Positions 52,952 to 61,100 of a stretch of DNA of 64,000 nt are shown piece after piece. Numbering within the stretch: the stretch's first letter is position 1; each line of letters begins with the position of its first letter. The position numbers were made by a program, and so were the translations under genes. The stretch is from JAIOQJ01 sp963718635 (lineage in GTDB: Bacteria > Planctomycetota > Planctomycetia > Gemmatales > Gemmataceae), in the NCBI GenBank assembly GCA_963718635.1, contig OY970367.1:5394001-5458000 (forward strand). Reading direction: 5' to 3'. The notes below the pieces were generated by a model that was not told the origin of the DNA, searched no databases, and worked only from the letters and a program-made list of their open reading frames with translations.

Positions 52952-54502
52952 ATGCGACTCGCATCACACAAAACTCGACGTTCCAACGAAAGAACCGCTT
53001 ACGTTCTCATCGCCGTACTGATCGTGATCGTCGTGCTTTCCCTTGCGGCCTATCGCTATAGCGATATGACCATGTCGGAGTTTCGCGCTAGCGATCGAAT
53101 CCTGAAGAACGCTCAGGCGAAAGCGCTGGCCGATTCCGGCATCCACTACACGGCCGCAATGTTGGCGGATGCCAACGCCTTCAGCGGCACGCTTGGCAGC
53201 AATCCCTTCAACAATCAAAGCGCTTTCGGCAAAGTGGAGGTCGATCTGGGCAACGGCCGTAAAGGCTATTTCACCATCATTGCTGTCGATTACACCCAAG
53301 ATTCAAGCAGCGGTTCATTGCCGACGAATTATGGCGTGAGCGATGAATCGGCCAAGATCAATTTGAACGCTTTGTTGCAACTCGATCCGACCGGACAGGT
53401 CGCTATCAACGTGTTGCAAAAACTCGAGCAACAACTCCCGGCATTGACGGACGACATCATCAACGCGATCGTCGATTGGATCGACACGGATGACGACCAG
53501 CGCACCGGCGGCGCCGAATCGCAATATTATCTCGGACTAACCGAACCATATGCCTGCAAGAATGGCCCGCTCGACAGCCTGGAAGAACTTCTGCTCGTTC
53601 AAGGCGTCACCCCCAGCCTTCTTTATGGCTCGGACCTCAATCGCAACGGCAAGCTTGATCCCGATGAAAGCGCGGAAGGGAGTTTCAATCCCGGGCTCTA
53701 TCCTTTTCTCACCGTTTATAGTCGTGAACGCAATGTTGATAGCACGGGTGCAGCGCGGATCAACGTGAATGGCAAAGACTTGAAAACGCTTTACGGCCAA
53801 TTAAAAGATGCCGTCGGGCAAGATATGGCGGCGGCCGTCATTGCTTACCGTATTTACAGCGCGCCGGCCGCCGACGACAAGGCAAGTCAAACGGGAAAAG
53901 CCGCTGGTTTAACTCCCCTAATCGAACAGGCCATGAGCGCAACCACCGCTCCAAAATCGCAGCGCAACATCTCGTCCATCTATCAGTTGCTCGGCACGAG
54001 CATTAGTATTCCCGCCCAGCAAAAAGGCCAAAAGGCGACAACCTATCCATTCCCGATCAAGGATTCGAATTCGGCCGACGACCTGGGAACCCTCGTCGAT
54101 AAGACGACAACCGTGAAGCAGCAGGAACTGCCCGCTCGCGTGAATATCATGACGGCGTCGCCGACTGTCTTGGCCGCGCTGCCTGGGCTAGCGCAAACCG
54201 ATATTGATGCGATCAATGCCGCCCGTCCCGCACTTGGTTCCACCGATCCAACCGATCCGACCTACACCACCACCGCCTGGCTCTACACCAAGGCAGGCAT
54301 CACCGCTGCTAAAATGCAGACGCTCGAGCGATACATCACGGCCCAGACGCAGGTCTATCGCATCCAATCGATCGGCTATTTCGAAAAAGATGGGCCTTTA
54401 GTCCGTCTTGAAGCTATTGTCGATACGAACGGCGGTACGCCGCGTATCATTTATTATCGCGATCTGACGGAGCTAGGGCGATCGATTGATCCTCGCAATT
54501 GA
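52952..54502 (+). CDS. gspK: Type II secretion minor pseudopilin GspK
   Basis: A 516-residue K-type tip pseudopilin. The N-terminus is RRSNERTAYVLIAVLIVIVVLSLAAYRYSDMTM, lacking Glu at +5 as is usual for K. The large helical domain contains GspK landmarks: AKALADSGIHYTAAMLADAN, DESAKINLNALL, DIINAIVDWIDTDDDQRTGGAESQYY, the YACKNGPLDSLEELLLVQGVTP segment, helix-hairpin-helix-like VNIMTASPTVLAALPGLAQTDIDAI and a DLNRNGKLDPDES calcium-loop-like motif. The frame extends upstream into repeat DNA, so ATG 52952 is preferred. Confidence 0.88.
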   Translation: MRLASHKTRRSNERTAYVLIAVLIVIVVLSLAAYRYSDMTMSEFRASDRILKNAQAKALADSGIHYTAAMLADANAFSGTLGSNPFNNQSAFGKVEVDLGNGRKGYFTIIAVDYTQDSSSGSLPTNYGVSDESAKINLNALLQLDPTGQVAINVLQKLEQQLPALTDDIINAIVDWIDTDDDQRTGGAESQYYLGLTEPYACKNGPLDSLEELLLVQGVTPSLLYGSDLNRNGKLDPDESAEGSFNPGLYPFLTVYSRERNVDSTGAARINVNGKDLKTLYGQLKDAVGQDMAAAVIAYRIYSAPAADDKASQTGKAAGLTPLIEQAMSATTAPKSQRNISSIYQLLGTSISIPAQQKGQKATTYPFPIKDSNSADDLGTLVDKTTTVKQQELPARVNIMTASPTVLAALPGLAQTDIDAINAARPALGSTDPTDPTYTTTAWLYTKAGITAAKMQTLERYITAQTQVYRIQSIGYFEKDGPLVRLEAIVDTNGGTPRIIYYRDLTELGRSIDPRN

Positions 54503-54560
54503 CATATGGACGCGCTTGACAGGTCGGAAGAAACGTCGCGATCTTTATTGAGGTGTTAAG

Positions 54561-56150
54561 TTGTCACGCTATCTCGCACTCGATTTTGAACAGGGCCAGT
54601 TGTACGTGGCCTCCGCCCTGGTTAAAGGGACGGCGGTCAGCGTCGAAAAGGCGATCTGCCTTGCCGATCTAGGCGCCATCTCTGCCTTGAATGCAAGCTC
54701 CGTAGGAACACGGCTCAAGGAAGCGCTCAAAGAAGCGGGAATCACTCCAGCGCCGGTTCTCATCTCGGTCGGTCGCGAACGCGTCGTCTTGAAAGAAGTC
54801 AAATACCCGGCAGGTGTGCCCGCGGCCGAGGAAGCCGCAGTCATCCGCTTTCAAGTCGCCAAAGAGCTTTCGGACGGCGCCGACAACGTTGTCGACTATT
54901 TCGCATTGGCAGCGCCCGATCCAGATGGCCAGCGCCGTGCTCTGGCTTTTGCCCTTCGCAAAGATGTTATTGTGCCTTGGCAAGATGTCTGCACCGCTGC
55001 CGGATTGAAGTTGGCAGGAATCACGCCCCGCTCGTTCGGCGTCGCCGCCGCTCTCTTGGCGGCCATGAAGGATGGCGCTATAACGGCCCCCGAAACTCCT
55101 TCCGCCCCGCTGGCGATTCTAGTGCGCGGCGATAAATGGGGTGAACTGATCATTATGCGCGGAGGGCAAGTTGCCTTTACGCGCTCGCTCACGGGGATGG
55201 CTCTATCGTCCGAACCGGCCATGCTTGGCGAAATTCGCCGCAATTTGGCTGTCTTTTCCGGGCCATCGGCTCTCAATGCGCCTCAATCGCTCTATGTGGC
55301 CGAAGGCGAACTTCCCGGCGGTTGGGCTGGCCGAATGCGGGCGGGCTTGAATATTCCCGTGCAGGCGTTCGATCCTGTCGCGGGAATCGAAACGTCGATC
55401 GCACCGGAAATTCGCGGCTGCTTTACCGGCCCTGTCGGGTTAATCGCTTTGCGTGCCCGCTCCCCCGAACTGCCGATCAACTTCCTCGCGCCGCGAGAGC
55501 CGAAGCCGATTTCCGATCCCAACAAGCGCTTGCTCGGGTTAATCGCCGTTGCCGCTTCGTTATTGCTTTTCGGCGGCCTTGCCATCGGCCGGTTCGTGGT
55601 GAGCGAAAAAGGAGATAAGGTCGCTAAGATGCAGATGGAAAAGAACGAATTAGACGACGAGATCCATAAGTTGGACGATTCGTCGAAACGGGTCAAAGGC
55701 GTGAAAGATTGGGAAGAACATGGCATCAACTGGCTCGATGAACTCTACGACCTGACGGCCCGCTTTCCCGATCCGAACTCGACTGAAGTCGTCGAACTGA
55801 CGACGGCATCCATCAAACAAGCGGCGAAATCGACCTCCAAATATAGCGCGGAAATGAGGCTCGACCTGCGGACGAAAGAGAGCAAGCAAGTGGATGAACT
55901 ACGCAGTTTCATCCATTGGGATAAACACTATTCCATTGGGGCGACCGAATCGAAAGGAAACGTTGGCTCCAAGGGAAGCGGCAAAAATCAGGCGTTTATC
56001 CTGAAGATGCAGATCGAACATCGGGACCCGAGCGCTTACGAGTTGCAACTGAATGCGCCCGCGCCCGTTCTTCCCACTGAAAAAGGCAAACGCGGGCGAT
56101 CCGGTTTTGGCAAGGCGGCCGCGGCTGAAACAGCGGGAGAGTCTGAATGA
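54561..56150 (+). CDS. PilM/GspL-like inner-membrane platform protein
   Basis: A 529-residue protein combining a cytoplasmic actin-like (ASKHA) PilM/GspL domain (residues 1-310; YLALDFEQGQLYVASALVKG, PAPVLISVGRERVVLKEVKYP, AFALRKDVIVPWQDVCTAAGL, AILVRGDKWGELIIMRGGQV) with a membrane segment (about 325-346, LIAVAASLLLFGGLAIGRF) and a periplasmic domain starting with a coiled coil. This is the GspL layout; in pili the same role is split between PilM and PilN. The start is a TTG at 54561 after GAGGTG. The stop overlaps the next start (ATGA). It links the (missing) ATPase to the periplasmic complex. Confidence 0.82.
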   Translation: MSRYLALDFEQGQLYVASALVKGTAVSVEKAICLADLGAISALNASSVGTRLKEALKEAGITPAPVLISVGRERVVLKEVKYPAGVPAAEEAAVIRFQVAKELSDGADNVVDYFALAAPDPDGQRRALAFALRKDVIVPWQDVCTAAGLKLAGITPRSFGVAAALLAAMKDGAITAPETPSAPLAILVRGDKWGELIIMRGGQVAFTRSLTGMALSSEPAMLGEIRRNLAVFSGPSALNAPQSLYVAEGELPGGWAGRMRAGLNIPVQAFDPVAGIETSIAPEIRGCFTGPVGLIALRARSPELPINFLAPREPKPISDPNKRLLGLIAVAASLLLFGGLAIGRFVVSEKGDKVAKMQMEKNELDDEIHKLDDSSKRVKGVKDWEEHGINWLDELYDLTARFPDPNSTEVVELTTASIKQAAKSTSKYSAEMRLDLRTKESKQVDELRSFIHWDKHYSIGATESKGNVGSKGSGKNQAFILKMQIEHRDPSAYELQLNAPAPVLPTEKGKRGRSGFGKAAAAETAGESE

Positions 56151-57556
56151 ACAGTCGCGAACGATTACTGGCTATTATTCTCATCGTGACCATGTTTGGG
56201 GTTGTCGGCGGCTTCGCGGGCTGGCAACTGGTTCTGTCGCCTGGACGCCAGCGAGATGAGAGCATCAAGAAGCTAACGAGCGAGTTGAAAGATTTGGAGG
56301 CTCGTCGGCTCGAACTCGAAGCCGAGCAGTTCATCTATGAAACGCGCACTCGTAAGAAGAGCCTCCCCCTGAATATCAAAGCAGCCCAAAGCGAATACAA
56401 GCAGTTCATCGATCGAATGCTGCAACAGGCGAAATTCCCGACCCCGGTCATTCAGCCTCACGAACCCGACACGAAAGAAGCCCCAGCCATCGGCAAAAAG
56501 CCGGTTTATACAAAGCTCGATTTCGACGTGAAGGTAAAAGGCAAGCTCGATTGCTTCATCGAATTCCTTTACACCTTCTATCGCCAACCGATTTTGCAGC
56601 AGATCAAGTCGGTGAAAATCATCAAGCCCTCGACGTCGCAAGTGACGCGGGAACTCGACTTCTCTTTCACTATCGAAGCGCTGGTGTTGGACCGCGCTGA
56701 AGACCGAGACCTGTTGATCGTTCCCGCGCCCGTCGTTGCACTGGCGTCCGGCGGCGCCGCTGCCTCATCGTTTGCCTTGGTCAATACCGACAGTGGTCTC
56801 GGCACACCATTCACCGTCGCTGGCGCCCTGGCCCGGGCCGGCAGTCGCAACGGCGCCTCCGCTCGCGATGAATACCAACGGATATTGGGTAAAAACATCT
56901 TCTTCGATCCGCCGCCGAGAATTGTTGTCGAAAAGCCTGTCGAGGAAAAGAAGGAAGAGGTCGCCAAAGAAGCCGATTTGGCGCCGAACCTCGAACTTCA
57001 ATGGGTGTCGCACAGCAACGGCATCTCCCGAGCGTCGATCCACGACCACTGGAAGAAAGAAGAGTATGAGATCGAAATCTCGCCTCGCGGCCAGGTGAAG
57101 GTTAGCCAATACTGGTATCTGCGCGTCGAAGAAGAAAACGGAAACATTGGCCAAGCCCGCAAGAAACAATCGGAGAGGCCCTTTCTGCAATTCGGCAGCG
57201 AAGAGACCGGCAACCTCCGGCTCTACCGGGTTCGGCGCGTTCTGGAAAATGAACTCCTGCTGGAAACGTACGATTCGAATCGTGAAAAGCTTCAGTTCAT
57301 TCTCGGCGGCACAGCCAGTTTAGCCTTGCCCGGTAAGCTGCACCTTTGGCGCGTCGGCCAGCGAATGACGAACGATGATCCCAAACAGGCGATGCGAACG
57401 ATTATGACGAACGCCAGCAAGCGAGAAGCGTTGCTGCGGCCGCTCGAAGTGGAAGACTCAACTCTAAGCTCGGGCGAGTTTACGAGCGACCGGTCGGAAG
57501 AACCTAAAACAGGCGCCAAAGGCGGATTTAAGAAAAAGGGCAGAATAGGGAATTAA
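56147..57556 (+). CDS. PilO/GspM-like inner-membrane protein
   Basis: A 469-residue protein. One N-terminal membrane segment (LLAIILIVTMFGVVGGFAGW, residues 6-25), a coiled coil (about 35-65), then a PilO/GspM-type ferredoxin-like domain (KLDFDVKVKGKLDCFIEFLYTFYRQPILQQIKSVKI, LDFSFTIEALVLDRAE). Residues after about 260 form an additional beta-rich region (LEVVEKPVEEKKEEV-type acidic/basic linker, then QWVSHSNGISRASIHDHWKKEEYEIEI, GNLRLYRVRRVLENELLLETYD), which may be a GspC/PilP-like or unrelated module. It overlaps the PilM/GspL-like gene by 4 bp. Confidence 0.78.
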   Translation: MNSRERLLAIILIVTMFGVVGGFAGWQLVLSPGRQRDESIKKLTSELKDLEARRLELEAEQFIYETRTRKKSLPLNIKAAQSEYKQFIDRMLQQAKFPTPVIQPHEPDTKEAPAIGKKPVYTKLDFDVKVKGKLDCFIEFLYTFYRQPILQQIKSVKIIKPSTSQVTRELDFSFTIEALVLDRAEDRDLLIVPAPVVALASGGAAASSFALVNTDSGLGTPFTVAGALARAGSRNGASARDEYQRILGKNIFFDPPPRIVVEKPVEEKKEEVAKEADLAPNLELQWVSHSNGISRASIHDHWKKEEYEIEISPRGQVKVSQYWYLRVEEENGNIGQARKKQSERPFLQFGSEETGNLRLYRVRRVLENELLLETYDSNREKLQFILGGTASLALPGKLHLWRVGQRMTNDDPKQAMRTIMTNASKREALLRPLEVEDSTLSSGEFTSDRSEEPKTGAKGGFKKKGRIGN

Positions 57557-57589
57557 CTTCGCTTCCGACTGAGCATGCTCTCCCCCTCC

Positions 57590-57682
57590 CAAAGCGATTT
57601 GACAGGATTCACAGAATGCACAGGATAAGTGAACGCGAACGCATCCTGTAACTCCTATTCATCGTGTCAGGAAAGTTCTCTG
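57590..57682. repeat. Palindromic repeat, copy 1 (93 bp)
   Basis: CAAAGCGATTTGACAGGAT...ATCCTGTAACTCCTATT..TGTCAG..AGTTCTCTG. It is an imperfect palindrome with GACAGGAT/ATCCTGT arms. An equal-length copy lies at 57799-57891. Both occupy the 574-bp gap upstream of the secretin gene. Confidence 0.85.
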
Positions 57683-57798
57683 TTTTAGCGGGTTCAGGCA
57701 AATCGATAAGTCGCCTTTCCGGTGGGTTGGGGAAATGTTGAAGGTGTCGCGACGGTTGTTGATGGGCAAAGCGTTCTGCCCATACTACTGTCTGCTTG

Positions 57799-57891
57799 CA
57801 AAGCGATTAGACAGGATCAACAGGATATACCGGATAAGAAAACGTTAACCCATCCTGTAACTCCTGTTGATCCTGTCAGAAGAGTTCTCTG
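57799..57891. repeat. Palindromic repeat, copy 2 (93 bp)
   Basis: CAAAGCGATTAGACAGGATCAACAGGATA...CATCCTGTAACTCCTGTTGATCCTGTCAG..AGTTCTCTG; a better-paired palindrome than the first copy. The intervening 57683-57798 includes a GATGGGCAAAGCGTTCTGCCC word related to the GC-rich composite elements. Apart from these repeats nothing is recognised in 57557-58130. Confidence 0.85.
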
Positions 57892-58130
57892 TGCCAGCCG
57901 TTCTGGCATTCAGACATCGTTCGCGCACTCATAACATTAACGTTTTTTGATCTTTTTCAAAAATGAGTGATGCGACGAGGTGGGGTTTGTCGAATCTAAC
58001 GATGATACGGGTCCGAAGCGAAATTCGGCATTCGCCATAATGCTTAAGCCGCCCAAACGATGAGTTTGCAACCAATATCGTCGCGTCGTACGGAAGGCCG
58101 GACGCGACGGCATGAAGGGGGAACGACGGC

Positions 58131-61100
58131 ATGTCCCATTTCCGCAAGTCGAGTTTTTGGCTAAAGCGTTGCCTGCGTACATGCGCTGGAATCCTGCTTG
58201 CCTGGGGCATTGGGGCCAGCGCGCTTTCGGCGCAAGAAGGCCGGACTTCGTTGAAACCAGGTTCATTATTGGCCGCCGCTGCGCAAGCCGAGCCGGAAAC
58301 GGCCCCTGCTCCGCGCGAAGAGGCGAAGACCGAACCGAAAACGGATGTCCTAAAGAAAACCGAAGCGAAAAAAGACTTGAAGCCGAAGCTGGTGACTTTC
58401 GAATTTGCAGATGCACGCTGGGAAGAAGTGATTCGCTGGTTCGGCAAAGAGAGCGGGCTCGCTTTCGTCAGCACCTTCAAGCCACCGAACGGAACGTTCA
58501 ATTTCACTCCGCCCAAAGGCGCTGATGGCCGAGTGAAGCAATATTCCATTACCGAAATCATCGATATTCTGAACGACGCCATGCTTACGACGGGGCATTT
58601 GTTGATGCGCCGCGAGGGCTATTTTACGATCATCCCCGCCGATCAAACGCCGGATAAGTCTCTGGTTCCGTCGGTTACGCTAGCGGAGCTCAAAGAGCGC
58701 GGCGCTAAAGAGTTCGTCAAGGTGGTCATCGGGCCGTTGAAGACGATGAATGCCGACGACCTCGCGGGCGAAGTGAAATCGCTTATGGGCAAGTTTTCGG
58801 ACGTGACGCCGCTGTCGCAGTCGAATCAACTGGTGCTGATGGATCAGGCCTCGAACCTGCGCAGCGTTGTCGATCACATTCAAAAGATCGAAGATCTCGA
58901 AGGACAAAGCCAAACTTACACGCGTGTTTTGAAATACGTTAAGGCCCGCGTCGCGGAAGAAACGCTGTACAAAATTCTGGGCGATCCGCGTACAGACGCG
59001 GCGAAATCCTCAGCGCCGCCGCCGGTCGGACGGGACGGCCGACCGATCGCTTCATCGCAACGTGTGCGCGTCTATTCCTTCACGGCCGATGAACGTCTCA
59101 ATGCTATCCATGTCAGCGGTCCGGCCGACATTGTCGCCAAAGCGAAAAAGATTCTCGACGAACTCGACAAAGGCGACATGCCGATCTTCGGCGGCGAGCC
59201 TCTGATGAAAACCTACGCGACCATGCCGGGCACCGCCGACACCATCTCGAAATCGCTGATCGAAATCTTCAAGCCAAGCCAGAACTTGCGCATTTGGCCC
59301 ATTGGCGCCAATCAGTTGATGGTATGGGCGGCGCCACAAGATCAGGTGGAGATCGCCAAACAGCTGGCGAACATCACTGAAGCGAAAGTGCCGGTAACCA
59401 AGTACGTGGCCCTGATGACGCTCGACGCCGGCAAAGTTTCGGCCCAGTTGCAAAAAATGTTCAGTGATCCGCTCAAGGGCGGACCATTTATCGGTGAAGA
59501 TGAACGCAATGGCATCGTCATCAAGGGTACGGAAGAACAAGTGAAAGAGGTGGTGGAGGCGATCCGCGTGCTCGAGCCGCCAAGCGGTACGGGTGGCGGG
59601 ATGCGGCGTGCGACGATCACCATTAAAGAAGGCAACGCAACCAATTTGGCCGAGACCGTCCTGCGAATGATGCAGGAGATGGGTTACAGCCCCAAGCTCA
59701 TCAAGCCCGGCTTCGAGGAAGCGCCGACGCCGATGCCGAAAAAAGAAGCGCCTTCGGGCGATCCGTCCAAAGACAAGATCCACCTGCCTCCGCCGTTGCT
59801 CGACACGACCCTGGTTGCCGCGCAGCCGCTGGTCGATCCGCGCGATTCGCGGAAAGACGCTAAAGGCCCCGCGATTAGCGTCACGGCCGTTGGCAATCGA
59901 CTGGTCGTAGAAAGCGACGATCCCGAGGCGGTGGCGAAGTTTGCCGAACTGGTACGCTTGCTGACGCAATCGCCGGGGGAAGGCGATTTCAGCGTTATTC
60001 GGTTGAAACGGGCCAATGCCGCCGAAGCGGCCCGCATCATCGATGCCTGGTTCAACGGCGCGCCTAAAGATGCACAGGGAGGCCGTGGTGGCAACCCGTT
60101 TGGTGGAGGGGGAGGGGCGCCGCCAGCCGCGCCTGAAAAAACTCGCGTTCGCGTCGTCGCCGATCCCGGCACGAATTCATTGCTCGTTCGGGCTTCGGCG
60201 GTCGATTTGATGACGATCAACACGATGCTGAAAAACGTCATCGACAGCGGCAGCGAAGACTCCGAAGCGCTCAGCAAGACGTACCTGATCAACTTCAAGA
60301 ACGCCAACGCGATTGACGTCTATCACGTGATCCAAGACGTTTTCAAAGAATACACGAGCCAAGGTTCATCGAATTCATCGGGGGGCGGCGGCGGCATGAG
60401 CGGCGGCTTCGCCATGTTTGGCGGCTTTGGCGGCCGCGGCGGCGCTCCCGATAGTGCTCCTCGCACCAAGCAGGTGCAGCTTACCATGAGCTACGACGAT
60501 CGGACGAATACGCTGATCGTTGCTTGCCCGCAGAAGATTTACGAGAACATCAGCGTCCTTGCCAAGCAGTTGGACGACGCCGCCAAAGACTCCGCTCGCA
60601 CGGTCAAAGTCGTTTCCGTCAAAGGGATCGATCCGCTGCTGGTCCAGCAGGCGATTGATGCGATCCAGGGCCGTAAGACATTATCGCGGACCCAAAACGG
60701 CGCTATGCAACAAGGTGGTCGAACTGGCGGTATAAACGGCGGGGTTTCACCATTCGGTGGCGGCGGGCTATCACCCTTCGGCGGCGGTGGATTGTCGCCT
60801 TTTGGCGGCGGCGGCTTCTCACCCTTCGGCGGGGGAGGCGGGCAAAGCCCGTTCGGTGGAGGCGGAGGAGGAGGCGGCCGCGGCAATCGCGGCGGTGGTG
60901 GTCCTCTCCCCTTCAACGGAGACGAACGAGGGCCCGATTTTTTTGAACAACGGGGAACGGATGCCCCTTCAACAAATTTGCTCTACGATCCTCGACTCGA
61001 ACACGCCCCCATCGCAACGCGCAACGTTCAACCGGTTGTTTTCGTACCGATTCTGAAACCGCAGTTCGTCGATTTCCGCCTGGCTGCCTTGCAAGCGGAG

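Noticed and set aside
58350..60307. Minus-strand ORFs opposite the secretin (for example 59052-59969, 57929-58582, 59684-60307)
   Set aside because: They are shadows of a continuous plus-strand secretin frame with clear domain content.
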